Shown here in pieces: positions 51,268 to 58,730 of a stretch of 64,000 nucleotides of DNA (positions are counted from its first letter, which is position 1; every line of letters starts with the position of its first letter). A program made the translations under genes and the position numbers. The DNA is taken from contig JAZSMT010000010.1 of the NCBI GenBank assembly GCA_045536025.1, positions 81,634 to 145,633 of the forward strand, given 5' to 3'. A model generated the notes under the pieces. It was not told the DNA's origin. It searched no databases and saw only the letters and a list, made by a program, of their open reading frames with translations. This stretch comes from HGM11412 sp045536025. Lineage in GTDB: Bacteria > Bacillota > Clostridia > Christensenellales > Borkfalkiaceae.

Positions 51268-52026
51268 TTATCCTAAGAAAAAATCAAAAATCAGCATTAC
51301 CGCAAAGCCGATAAGAAGAGCGTAGGTTGCAAGCCTTTCGTTGCCGTGAGAGTGAGTTTCGGGTATCATTTCATCACTTATAACGTAAAGCATTGTACCG
51401 CCCGCAAACGAAAGTGCAAAAGGGAGTATTGCCGTTGAAATGCTTACGGCAAAATAACCTATTAGCGTGCCTATTACTTCAACCACGCCCGTAGCTAAAG
51501 CAATTATAAACGTGCGTTTCTTGCTTATGCCAAACGCTATCATAGGCGCAATTATTACCATACCTTCCGGGATATTTTGAAGGGCAATTCCGCCAGCTAC
51601 CGTCAACGCGTGTGAAACGTTGCCCGTTCCAAAACTTACGCCTGCCGCGATACCCTCTGGAAGATTGTGTATCGCAATAGCTATAACGAACAAGAGTATT
51701 TTGCTGATATTTTTAGAACTTTCGGGGTGGTTTTCGATATCAATCCCCGTCATTTTATGTAGGTGAGGAACGAGCTTATCTATAAGGTTAAGACAAACCG
51801 CGCCCGACAAAATACCAAATACTGAAACAAAAACCGATAAGCCTCCACCGTAGTCAAGCGAGGGGATAATTAGCCCCACTACCGCCGCGCAAAGCATAAC
51901 GCCTGCTGCAAACGAGAGGATAAAATCGTTAAATTTTTGAGAGGGATTTTTAAGTAAAAACCCAAGTAGCGCTCCTATTGCGGTTGCACCGCCAACGCCG
52001 AGTGCTGTAAGTAAAACTATAATCAT
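51268..52026 (-). CDS. ZIP-family metal transporter
   Basis: A 252-residue membrane protein with about eight helices, related to ZupT. The metal-binding helices read VIAIAIHNLPEGIAAGVSFG (helix IV) and GGIALQNIPEGMVIIAPM (helix V), with the expected His/Asn/Pro/Glu pattern. It imports zinc, iron or manganese; specificity cannot be assigned. AGGTAATT precedes ATG 52026. It is separated from rpe by a terminator. Confidence 0.9.
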   Translation of the reverse strand: MIIVLLTALGVGGATAIGALLGFLLKNPSQKFNDFILSFAAGVMLCAAVVGLIIPSLDYGGGLSVFVSVFGILSGAVCLNLIDKLVPHLHKMTGIDIENHPESSKNISKILLFVIAIAIHNLPEGIAAGVSFGTGNVSHALTVAGGIALQNIPEGMVIIAPMIAFGISKKRTFIIALATGVVEVIGTLIGYFAVSISTAILPFALSFAGGTMLYVISDEMIPETHSHGNERLATYALLIGFAVMLIFDFFLG

Positions 52027-52035
52027 AATTACCTA

Positions 52036-52061
52036 TAAAAAAGCGCCGTATATACGGCGCT
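52036..52061 (-). terminator. Terminator of rpe
   Basis: AAGCGCCGTA and TACGGCGCTT arms with T residues following on the minus strand. Confidence 0.88.
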
Positions 52062-52065
52062 TAAA

Positions 52066-52725
52066 TTAATTTTCTATTGCGGATATAAACGCCTTTTTAT
52101 CTTCTGCTTTTAAACAAGCTGAGCCTGCTACGAAAACGTTCGCGCCGTTTTCTTTACAAATTTTAGAGGTGTTTGTATCAACACCGCCGTCAACCTCGAT
52201 ATGGCAAGCGGGGTTTACTTTAGCAAGCTTATCTGATAACTCTTTAAGTTTAGGCATCATATCGAGCATAAAGCTTTGACCGCCAAAACCAGGTTCTACC
52301 GTCATAACAAGAACTAAATCGAGCTTGTCAAGATACTTCTCAATCGCCGAAACGGGCGTTTTAGGCTTGATTGAAATCCCGCACTTTATACCGTAGCTTT
52401 TAATTTTATCAAGAGTTAAAGCGATGTTTTCTTCCGTGTCAGCCTCAACGTGTACGGTAAGAAGGTCGGCACCTGCTTTTACGTATTCGTCAACGTAACG
52501 AATTGGCTTATCTATCATAAGGTGAACGTCCAAAAACACGTCGGATATTTTATTTATAGCAGACACTATAGAGTAGCCAAAGGAAAAGTTGGGAACAAAG
52601 CTTCCGTCCATACAGTCAACGTGAAACCATTTTGCACCAGCTTCTTCTAAAATTTTAATATCTCTACCCATATTCATAGGGTCGGTTGCGAGAAGAGAGG
52701 GGGATACGATATATTCTTTATTCAT
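52066..52725 (-). CDS. rpe: Ribulose-phosphate 3-epimerase
   Basis: Interconverts ribulose 5-phosphate and xylulose 5-phosphate. The 219 residues form a TIM barrel with SPSLLATDPMNMGRDI, the metal and acid-base positions in HVDCMDGSFVPNFSFG, DVHLMIDKP, and MTVEPGFGGQSFMLDMMPK, then EVDGGVD. AAGGTG precedes ATG 52725. The SIS isomerase gene lies 8 bases upstream in the same direction, so the two make a pentose-phosphate operon. Confidence 0.95.
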   Translation of the reverse strand: MNKEYIVSPSLLATDPMNMGRDIKILEEAGAKWFHVDCMDGSFVPNFSFGYSIVSAINKISDVFLDVHLMIDKPIRYVDEYVKAGADLLTVHVEADTEENIALTLDKIKSYGIKCGISIKPKTPVSAIEKYLDKLDLVLVMTVEPGFGGQSFMLDMMPKLKELSDKLAKVNPACHIEVDGGVDTNTSKICKENGANVFVAGSACLKAEDKKAFISAIEN

Positions 52726-52733
52726 AATGCACC

Positions 52734-53339
52734 TTAAACCTGTTTATTATTAAGTCTTTTTCCAACAGCTCCGCCTGGGTGAATAACGGCAAACTGTTCT
52801 TTTTGATAGCCCGACTCTTCAATAACCGCAGTTTGAAGGGCGTGGAATATCATAATGAGCGCGGTAGAACTAGTAGTTCCTTGCATATTGTATTTATCCG
52901 TTTCGCGGTTAACGTATTGCTTGAGTACTACGTCAGCTGACTTGGCTAGGGGGGACTCTAAATTTTCGGTTATCGTAATAATTTTTACGCCTTTAGTTTT
53001 GCAAATATCAACTATAGGGAAAAGCTCTTTAGTGCTACCGCCACGCGATGCAAACACCATAACGTCACCCTCTTGTAAAAATCCCGTTGCGCCGTGAATA
53101 GCTTCAGCAGGGGATATAAACCTTGCAGGGCGTTCAATACAGCACATAAGGTGGGCAAAGTGTTGGCACATTATACCAGAGTGCCCAGAGCCTGACGCAC
53201 CTATTCTAACTGCGTTAGTTAAAAGTTCAACTGCTTTTGAAAATTGTTCTTTATCAAAGTAATCTTTCATTTTTAAAAGGCACTCGGACTCTATGTCAAA
53301 AGCGTCGATAGCCTGCTTCATTGCACTATTGCTAATCAT
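52734..53339 (-). CDS. SIS-domain sugar-phosphate isomerase (KdsD/Hxi-like)
   Basis: A 201-residue sugar isomerase (SIS) domain. The phosphosugar site shows RIGASGSGHSGIMCQHFAH and MVFASRGGSTKELFPI, then TSSTALIMIFHALQTAV. It lacks CBS domains, unlike full arabinose 5-phosphate isomerase. Placed ahead of rpe, it may act on a ketopentose or hexulose phosphate. ATG 53339 is chosen because GGAG lies 9 bases upstream; the frame extends to 53399 but this stretch contains the promoter. Confidence 0.8.
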   Translation of the reverse strand: MISNSAMKQAIDAFDIESECLLKMKDYFDKEQFSKAVELLTNAVRIGASGSGHSGIMCQHFAHLMCCIERPARFISPAEAIHGATGFLQEGDVMVFASRGGSTKELFPIVDICKTKGVKIITITENLESPLAKSADVVLKQYVNRETDKYNMQGTTSSTALIMIFHALQTAVIEESGYQKEQFAVIHPGGAVGKRLNNKQV

Positions 53340-53370
53340 TTTAATCACTCCATTTGTAAATATTATATAA

Positions 53371-53399
53371 ATAATATCACAACTTAAGCTTTTAATCAA
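53371..53399 (-). promoter_or_regulatory. Promoter of the SIS-rpe operon
   Basis: On the minus strand, TTGATT (53399-53394) and TATTAT (53376-53371), spacer 17. Confidence 0.6.
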
Positions 53400-53483
53400 G
53401 TAAAGTTATTAAATAAATTAATGAAAATGCCTTGACGAAAGGACAAAAAGATTATAAAATTAAATAGTAATAAAAAATAAAAT

Positions 53484-53504
53484 TTCCTTAAAGTGTTTAA
53501 GGAA
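53484..53504 (+). promoter_or_regulatory. Leader hairpin before yjbQ
   Basis: TTCCTTAAA and TTTAAGGAA around GTG, nine perfect pairs, ending three bases before the ribosome site TAGGAG. It may protect the mRNA 5' end. Confidence 0.6.
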
Positions 53505-53518
53505 GATAGGAGTTCATT

Positions 53519-54139
53519 ATGGAATTAAAAGTTTTTCAAAAAGAGTTAGAACTTCAATCTAGAGGTTGGGTTCCCACTTTTCACGACGTTTCTAAAGAAA
53601 TTATAGAAATCGTTAAAGCATCGGGTATTAAAAACGGTACGGTAACGATTGCTTCTCACCACACTACTTGCTCGGTTATTATTCAAGAATGCTCGCACGA
53701 CGTTGATTCTTTCGGTCTTGAATACCTTCAACACGACCTTCTTGATATCATGCGCAAAATGATTCCCGACTACACGGAAGAAGGCGACTATCGTCATCCA
53801 GGTCCTTTACACACTCAATTTGGTAGATACGTTAACGAGCCCGGCGACTGGACTTCTATGAATACTGACGGTCACTTACGTTCTTGTTTCTTCGGTAGAA
53901 GCGAAACTATGACTATTAAAGACGGCGTTTTAGACGGTGGCGAATTCGCACACATCTATTTCGTTGACTGGGATCACGTTCGCGCTCGTCGTCGTCAACT
54001 TAACGTTACCGTTATCGGTACCGCAGAAGACGTTGGCGATAGAAAGTGGAATAACGGCGAAGTTGTTAACACCTTAACTAAGTTTACTGACGAAGAGAGG
54101 TCTTACGATCTTCATTATGACCTTCAACAAAAAAGATAA
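53519..54139 (+). CDS. UPF0047/YjbQ family protein, long form
   Basis: A 206-residue protein of the YjbQ family, which folds as a small barrel and has been linked to thiamin phosphate synthase activity in E. coli. Family core: SGIKNGTVTIASHHTTCSVI, the His-rich HPGPLHTQF and TIKDGVLDGGEFAHIYFVDWD. It is longer than the usual 130-140 residues, with extra C-terminal residues from about 175. Codons are rich in C-ending forms (CTT/GAC/TTC), a hint of strong expression. TAGGAG precedes ATG 53519; repeat copy D follows. Confidence 0.82.
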   Translation: MELKVFQKELELQSRGWVPTFHDVSKEIIEIVKASGIKNGTVTIASHHTTCSVIIQECSHDVDSFGLEYLQHDLLDIMRKMIPDYTEEGDYRHPGPLHTQFGRYVNEPGDWTSMNTDGHLRSCFFGRSETMTIKDGVLDGGEFAHIYFVDWDHVRARRRQLNVTVIGTAEDVGDRKWNNGEVVNTLTKFTDEERSYDLHYDLQQKR

Positions 54140-54142
54140 ATC

Positions 54143-54260
54143 CTTATAAACTGCGTTACACTTCGTTTACTGCCACAAAGTTGTATCCGCCACAACCAAA
54201 AAGGTTAGTGTCGACTACACTTTGTGTCGAGCCTTACTTAACTTATTTCTAACGCTTTAA
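54143..54260 (+). repeat. Structured intergenic repeat, copy D (full length)
   Basis: Same layout as copy C. Outer arms GCGTTA (54153-54158) and TAACGC (54250-54255); middle arms CAAAGTTGTA (54176-54185) and TACACTTTG (54216-54224); inner CACAACC, loop AAAAA (54198-54202), GGTTaGTG. The last middle pair is A-T here and G-C in copy C, a compensating change. Confidence 0.85.
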
Positions 54261-54298
54261 TCAAGTTGTAATAGACTTAGCCTTAAAACAAATAAATG

Positions 54299-54334
54299 AA
54301 TTACCCAAACGCGTTTACGTTTGGGTAATTTTTA
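54299..54334 (+). terminator. Intrinsic terminator after repeat D
   Basis: AATTACCCAAACG and CGTTTGGGTAATT arms, then a T run. Confidence 0.85.
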
Positions 54335-54349
54335 AGATAATAATTATAT

Positions 54350-55312
54350 ATGTATAATATGGGAGAATTTTTAGTAGTATTACTTTTTGTAGTAGGTATT
54401 ATTTTAATAGTTAAAGGTGGCGACTATTTTGTTGACGCCGCTTCTTGGATAGCTGAGGTTAGCGGTATTCCAAAGCTTATAATCGGTGCAACTATAGTAT
54501 CGGTTGCAACAACTCTTCCTGAGCTTTTAGTGTCTTTAATGGCGGCTGTTCAAGGTAAAACCGATATGGCGGTTGGTAACGCCGTTGGTAGCGTAACTGC
54601 AAATATAGGTTTAATACTTGCAATTGCACTAATCTTTATGGCTGGGACTATCAATAGAAAAGACTATCTTATTAAATCGTTACTTATGCTTGGCGCGGCG
54701 CTTATAATTGCCTGCTGTGGCTTCGTTGGCGAGGTTAATATTATTCTTTCAATAATTTTATTATTGATATTTGGTGTGTTTATTTGGGAAAATATCGTAT
54801 CAACTAAACGTAATATGGGTTTAGAAGAAGAGCCTGAATCAGTTAAAAAAGATAAGCGTACCGTTATTATCAATATAATTAAATTTGTCGTTGGTGCGGG
54901 CGCAATCGTATGGGGTGCAGACCTTTTAGTTGATAACGGTAGCGAAATTGCAAGATGGCTCAACATCTCTGAAAGAATTATCGGCGTAACTATCGTAGCG
55001 GTAGGAACGTCTCTTCCCGAACTCGTTACAACTATTACTGCAATCGTTAAAAAACAATCGGCACTTTCAGCAGGTAATATTATCGGCGCAAACGTAATCG
55101 ATTTAACTCTTATTATGCCACTTTGCGCAGTGGTTTCGGGTATGGCGCTTCCCATTGCATCTACAATGGTGGTAGACCTCATTGCTTGCTTAGTAGTTGG
55201 AACTGTGGCTTTAGTTCCAACGCTTGCTATGAAAAAGTTTTCTAAATGGCAAGGCTACGTTTTATTAGGCTTGTACGTTATTTACTTAATAATAACCTGC
55301 GGACTTATTTAA
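54350..55312 (+). CDS. Sodium/calcium exchanger family (CaCA) antiporter
   Basis: A 320-residue membrane protein with about ten helices and the two inverted alpha repeats that form the ion path: GATIVSVATTLPELLVSL followed by GNAVGSVTANIG, and GVTIVAVGTSLPELVTTI followed by GNIIGANVIDL. A charged cytosolic loop (about 150-170, with EEEPESVKKDKR) joins the halves. Family members exchange calcium for sodium or protons. The start could be ATG 54350 or 54359; neither has a ribosome site. It is flanked by two repeat copies, D and E. Confidence 0.88.
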   Translation: MYNMGEFLVVLLFVVGIILIVKGGDYFVDAASWIAEVSGIPKLIIGATIVSVATTLPELLVSLMAAVQGKTDMAVGNAVGSVTANIGLILAIALIFMAGTINRKDYLIKSLLMLGAALIIACCGFVGEVNIILSIILLLIFGVFIWENIVSTKRNMGLEEEPESVKKDKRTVIINIIKFVVGAGAIVWGADLLVDNGSEIARWLNISERIIGVTIVAVGTSLPELVTTITAIVKKQSALSAGNIIGANVIDLTLIMPLCAVVSGMALPIASTMVVDLIACLVVGTVALVPTLAMKKFSKWQGYVLLGLYVIYLIITCGLI

Positions 55313-55433
55313 GCCGTTATAAACGGCACAATACTGTGTTACTGTCAAGCCGTTGCATCTACAACGACCAAAAAGGTCTATTGTAGTCGCTCCATCTTGC
55401 CGAGCCTTGTCTTGCTTGTTTCTAACGCCTTAA
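55313..55433 (+). repeat. Structured intergenic repeat, copy E (diverged, full length)
   Basis: Same 3' block as copies A and C (CCGAGCCTTG, CTTGTTTC, TAACGCCTTAA). The inner hairpin is CTACAA-GACC, loop AAAAA, GGTC-TTGTAG (55359-55386), whose sequence differs from copies C and D but still pairs. Outer arms GTGTTA (55336-55341) and TAACGC (55423-55428) pair with one G-U. A GCCGTT/AACGGC hairpin opens the copy. Confidence 0.8.
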
Positions 55434-55474
55434 AGGGGTTAGTATAAGCTTATCAATTACACAAACACAAAAAT

Positions 55475-55512
55475 AAAAGACCTTTGCTCATAATCGAGTA
55501 AAGGTCTTTTTA
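55475..55512. terminator. Bidirectional terminator between exchanger and xre
   Basis: AAAAGACCTTT and AAAGGTCTTTTT arms; the minus-strand xre gene ends within it. Confidence 0.85.
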
Positions 55513-55707
55513 TTTATCGCTTCTGCCAAGTAAATAATCTAAAGAAACGTTAAAGTAGTCGGCAAATTTTATAAGCGTTTCATAGTCAGCTTCGCGCTCT
55601 TTGTTTTCATAACGAGATATTGTGTTTTGATTCATATTCAAATCAAGCGCGAGTTTAAGTTGTGATATTTTTCGCTTTTTGCGAAGTTCTTTTAACCTAA
55701 AAACCAT
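55510..55707 (-). CDS. XRE-family (Cro/CI-like) repressor
   Basis: A 65-residue protein that is nearly all helix-turn-helix: ELRKKRKISQLKLALDLNMN, then QNTISRYENKEREADYETLI and the end YFNVSLDYLLGRSD. The start is ATG 55707 with AAGGAT upstream. It is transcribed away from the TM2 gene, and the region between has two perfect palindromes, one overlapping the strong TM2 promoter. It probably represses that promoter and perhaps its own. Confidence 0.92.
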   Translation of the reverse strand: MVFRLKELRKKRKISQLKLALDLNMNQNTISRYENKEREADYETLIKFADYFNVSLDYLLGRSDK

Positions 55708-55731
55708 ACGTATCCTTTTTTAAAAAACTAC

Positions 55732-55760
55732 TTGACAATATTATACCATTTTGGTATAAT
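55732..55760 (+). promoter_or_regulatory. Consensus promoter of the TM2-DUF2752 genes
   Basis: TTGACA (55732-55737) and TATAAT (55755-55760) with a 17-base spacer, fully matching the sigma-A consensus. Confidence 0.9.
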
Positions 55761-55782
55761 GTAAATATCCCAAATTGGGATA
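55740..55782. promoter_or_regulatory. Two perfect palindromes, likely XRE operators
   Basis: ATTATACCA-TTT-TGGTATAAT (55740-55760) covers the spacer and -10; TATCCCAA-A-TTGGGATA (55766-55782) covers the start region. The half-sites differ, so one protein may not bind both equally. Confidence 0.72.
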
Positions 55783-55804
55783 TAACAAATAGGAGAAAAA
55801 TAAA

Positions 55805-56158
55805 ATGGAAGAGAACAAATTTATTGACAAACAAAAGGTTGACATGTTTATTATGAGCAACCAAAAGTATTTTCCTTCGGAAAAGATTATGTTTTTAAAG
55901 GAAAAACTTTACAAAACTACTGAAGAAAAATTTAATATGGTTTCGTGTATTGATTTCAAGGACCCAACTACGATTTTATTAGTTTCAATTTTCTTAGGCG
56001 GCTTAGGTATAGATAGATTTATGTTAAAAGAAACAGGTATGGGTGTTTTAAAACTTTTAACTGCAGGTTGTTGCGGTATTATGACTTTAATAGACTGGTT
56101 TAGCGTACAAAAAAAGGCTAAGGATATGAATTTTAACGAGTTAATGCTTTTACTTTAA
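55805..56158 (+). CDS. TM2-domain membrane protein
   Basis: A 117-residue protein with a soluble helical N-terminus (about 1-50) and a C-terminal TM2 hairpin: two membrane helices joined by the conserved GGLGIDRFMLKETGMGVLKL motif, then DWFSV. TM2 proteins occur widely but have no settled role. AGGAG precedes ATG 55805. It is driven by a perfect promoter controlled by the divergent XRE gene, and the DUF2752 gene follows after 8 bases. Confidence 0.88.
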   Translation: MEENKFIDKQKVDMFIMSNQKYFPSEKIMFLKEKLYKTTEEKFNMVSCIDFKDPTTILLVSIFLGGLGIDRFMLKETGMGVLKLLTAGCCGIMTLIDWFSVQKKAKDMNFNELMLLL

Positions 56159-56166
56159 TTAAAATT

Positions 56167-56496
56167 ATGATAAGTAAACATATTTTATATATTGCGTTAA
56201 TAAGTCTATATTTTTTATTATTAGCAATATTAAATACTACTTGTCCATTTTTATACGTTGTTAAAGTACCTTGTCCAACTTGTGGCACGACGAGAGCAAT
56301 TATATCGTTATTAAATTTGAATTTTAACGATTACTTTTATTTTCAGCCGTTTGCGATTCCCTTAATAATTTCATTATTTTTTGCATTGCATATTAAAATT
56401 TTTAAGCGAAAACTTTTCATAAATATTTTTATTGCTATAACGCTTACGGCAAATGTGAGTTTTTATCTCGTTAAAATATTCACCATGTATTTCTAA
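56167..56496 (+). CDS. DUF2752 membrane protein
   Basis: A 109-residue protein with three membrane helices. The hallmark CPTCGTTRAIISLLNLNF (cysteines near residues 36 and 39) identifies DUF2752, a family of unknown function often found near TM2 proteins. No ribosome site is visible before ATG 56167, so it is likely translated by coupling to the TM2 gene. Base composition is more AT-rich than in the neighbouring arg genes. Confidence 0.85.
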   Translation: MISKHILYIALISLYFLLLAILNTTCPFLYVVKVPCPTCGTTRAIISLLNLNFNDYFYFQPFAIPLIISLFFALHIKIFKRKLFINIFIAITLTANVSFYLVKIFTMYF

Positions 56497-56515
56497 TCGT
56501 AATTAATTAAACATA

Positions 56516-56547
56516 AAAAAACGGAGTGCAATTGACTCCGTTTTTTT
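56516..56547. terminator. Bidirectional terminator between DUF2752 and argF
   Basis: AAAAAACGGAGT and ACTCCGTTTTTT around GCAATTG. Confidence 0.9.
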
Positions 56548-56566
56548 ATGTATTTAAAATTCGTTT

Positions 56567-57553
56567 TTATTTCATTGTTGCGTACATTACCGCTTTTATG
56601 GTGTGCATGCGGTTTTCAGCCTCGTCAAACACGATAGATTGCTCGCTTTCAAAAACCTCGTTAGTAACTTCAAGTTCACTTAGCCCAAACTTTTCAAAAA
56701 CTTGTTTTGAAACGGTGGTATTAAGGTCGTGAAAAGCGGGGAGACAGTGCATAAATCTACATTGTTTGCCTGCATTTTCCATAATCTTTGCGTTAACTTG
56801 GTAGGGAAGTAGCTCTTGGGTACGAGTTTTCCAAACCTCGTCAGGCTCGCCCATTGAAACCCAAACGTCAGTATATATCACGTCAGCCCCTTTAGTTGCT
56901 TTTATGGGGTCAGTTTCAAAGGTTAAGGTTGCGCCCGTTTCTTTAGCAATTTCCTTGCAAGTTTTAATTAAATCTTGGTTTGGGAAGTATTTTTCGGGTG
57001 CGCAAGCAACGAAGTCAAGCCCCATTTTTGCCGAGCCTACCATTAAGGAATTTCCCATATTGTATCTCGCGTCGCCCATATAAACGAGCTTAATGCCTTT
57101 AAGCTTTCCAAAATGCTCTTTAATGGTTAAAAAGTCAGCGAGTATTTGAGTGGGGTGGAATTCGTTAGTTAAGCCGTTCCAAACGGGAACGCCTGCGTGT
57201 TTTGCAAGTTCTTCAACTATTTCTTGCCCAAAGCCACGGTATTCGATACCGTCAAACATACGCCCTAAAACGCGCGCCGTGTCGGCAATACTTTCCTTTT
57301 TTCCTATTTGCGAACCTTGAGGGTCTAAATATACCGGGTGAATACCGAGGTCGGCACAAGCCACTTCAAAAGCACAACGAGTGCGCGTGCTAGTTTTTTC
57401 AAATATTAAAGCAACGTTTTTGCCTCTTTTTTGCTTTTGGTCAACGCCCGCTTTCTTTTCTGCCTTAAGTTCGGAAGATAAATCGAGCAAATACTCGATT
57501 TCTTCAGGGGTAAAATCTAAAAGTTTTAAAAAATTTCTGCCTTTTAAGTCCAT
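56567..57553 (-). CDS. argF: Ornithine carbamoyltransferase
   Basis: Joins ornithine and carbamoyl phosphate to citrulline. The 328 residues include the carbamoyl-phosphate loop EKTSTRTRCAFEVA, the ornithine-site MGDARYNMGNSL and the catalytic HCLPAFHD. AGGTG precedes ATG 57553. It follows argD by 13 bases and is the last gene of the arg operon, ending in a terminator. The anabolic role follows from context; no arginine deiminase genes are present. Confidence 0.96.
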   Translation of the reverse strand: MDLKGRNFLKLLDFTPEEIEYLLDLSSELKAEKKAGVDQKQKRGKNVALIFEKTSTRTRCAFEVACADLGIHPVYLDPQGSQIGKKESIADTARVLGRMFDGIEYRGFGQEIVEELAKHAGVPVWNGLTNEFHPTQILADFLTIKEHFGKLKGIKLVYMGDARYNMGNSLMVGSAKMGLDFVACAPEKYFPNQDLIKTCKEIAKETGATLTFETDPIKATKGADVIYTDVWVSMGEPDEVWKTRTQELLPYQVNAKIMENAGKQCRFMHCLPAFHDLNTTVSKQVFEKFGLSELEVTNEVFESEQSIVFDEAENRMHTIKAVMYATMK

Positions 57554-57566
57554 ATATACACCTATT

Positions 57567-58730
57567 TTATAATTTTATTGCGTCTTTTATTACAGATACT
57601 GCCTTTTCAAGCAATTCAAACGGAATATTAAGGGGAGGAAGCAGTCTTAACTTATCTTTAGCAGTAAGCACGAGAACGCCGTGCTCTAAACAATAATTAA
57701 CTACTTCTTTTACGGGTTTTTTAGTCTTTACGCCAATCATAAGCCCAAGCCCCGAAACGCTTTCAACGCCTTCAGCGTTTAAAAGCTCGCGTTTTATATA
57801 TTCGCCCTTTTCTTCAACCGACTTTAAAAATTCGGGCGTAAGCCTTGAAATTACGTTAATTGCACCTGCCGAGCATACGGGATTACCGCCGTAAGTTGAG
57901 CCGTGAGTGCCAAAAGTTAAAACGTTTTCAACTTTACTGCCAAGCATACACGCGCCGATGGGTAAGCCACCGCCCAAGCCCTTTGCCGTAGTTACAACGT
58001 CGGGCAAAATATCAAAATGCTCAAAAGCGTAAAGCTTGCCCGTTCTGCCGTTGCCCGTTTGAACCTCGTCAACGACGAGTAAAATATCGCTATTTTTACA
58101 AATTTTATAAACCGCTTGAACGAAATCGTAAGGGAGGGCGTTTACACCGCCTTCGCCTTGAACTAGCTCTATCATAATAGCGCAAACGGGGTAGCTTTCG
58201 ATATAGTTTTCAATGGCTTTAATATCGCCAACGTCAGCGTGTAAAAAACCGCTAGTTAAGGGGTTAAAAAGCTCGTGAAACTTATCTTGCCCCGTTGCCG
58301 ATAAAGTCGTTAAAGTTCTGCCGTGAAAGCTGTTTGTTAAAGTAATAATAAAGCCTTGCTTGCCCGTTTTATCCTCGTAGTATTTTCTCGCTACTTTTAT
58401 AGCGCACTCGTTAGCCTCTGCGCCCGAGTTTGCAAAGAAAACCTTTTTAAGCCCCGTCCTTTCACAAAGCAGTTTAGCAAGGTTAGCGCAAGGCTGGGTG
58501 TAATAGAGGTTAGAGGTGTGCTGTAAGGCATTTAACTGCCCTATAACCGCATTTTTCCACTCTTCATCACACGCGCCGAAAGCCGTTACGCCTATGCCCG
58601 TGCCAAGGTCGATATACTCTTTGCCGTTGCTATCTACGTATAAACTGCCGTTGCCTTTTACAAGGTCGATAGGAAATCTAGCGTAGGTGTTTGCAACGTA
58701 TAAATTGTCAAGTTTTTGAAGCTCAGTCAT
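57567..58730 (-). CDS. argD: Acetylornithine aminotransferase
   Basis: PLP enzyme that converts N-acetylglutamate semialdehyde to N-acetylornithine. In 387 residues: FANSGAEANECAIKVARKYY, NSFHGRTLTTLSATGQ, LVVDEVQTGNGRTGKLYAFE (PLP-ring Asp) and TTAKGLGGGLPIGA with the Schiff-base lysine. It overlaps argB by eight bases, and AAGGG lies upstream of its ATG. Confidence 0.95.
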   Translation of the reverse strand: MTELQKLDNLYVANTYARFPIDLVKGNGSLYVDSNGKEYIDLGTGIGVTAFGACDEEWKNAVIGQLNALQHTSNLYYTQPCANLAKLLCERTGLKKVFFANSGAEANECAIKVARKYYEDKTGKQGFIITLTNSFHGRTLTTLSATGQDKFHELFNPLTSGFLHADVGDIKAIENYIESYPVCAIMIELVQGEGGVNALPYDFVQAVYKICKNSDILLVVDEVQTGNGRTGKLYAFEHFDILPDVVTTAKGLGGGLPIGACMLGSKVENVLTFGTHGSTYGGNPVCSAGAINVISRLTPEFLKSVEEKGEYIKRELLNAEGVESVSGLGLMIGVKTKKPVKEVVNYCLEHGVLVLTAKDKLRLLPPLNIPFELLEKAVSVIKDAIKL

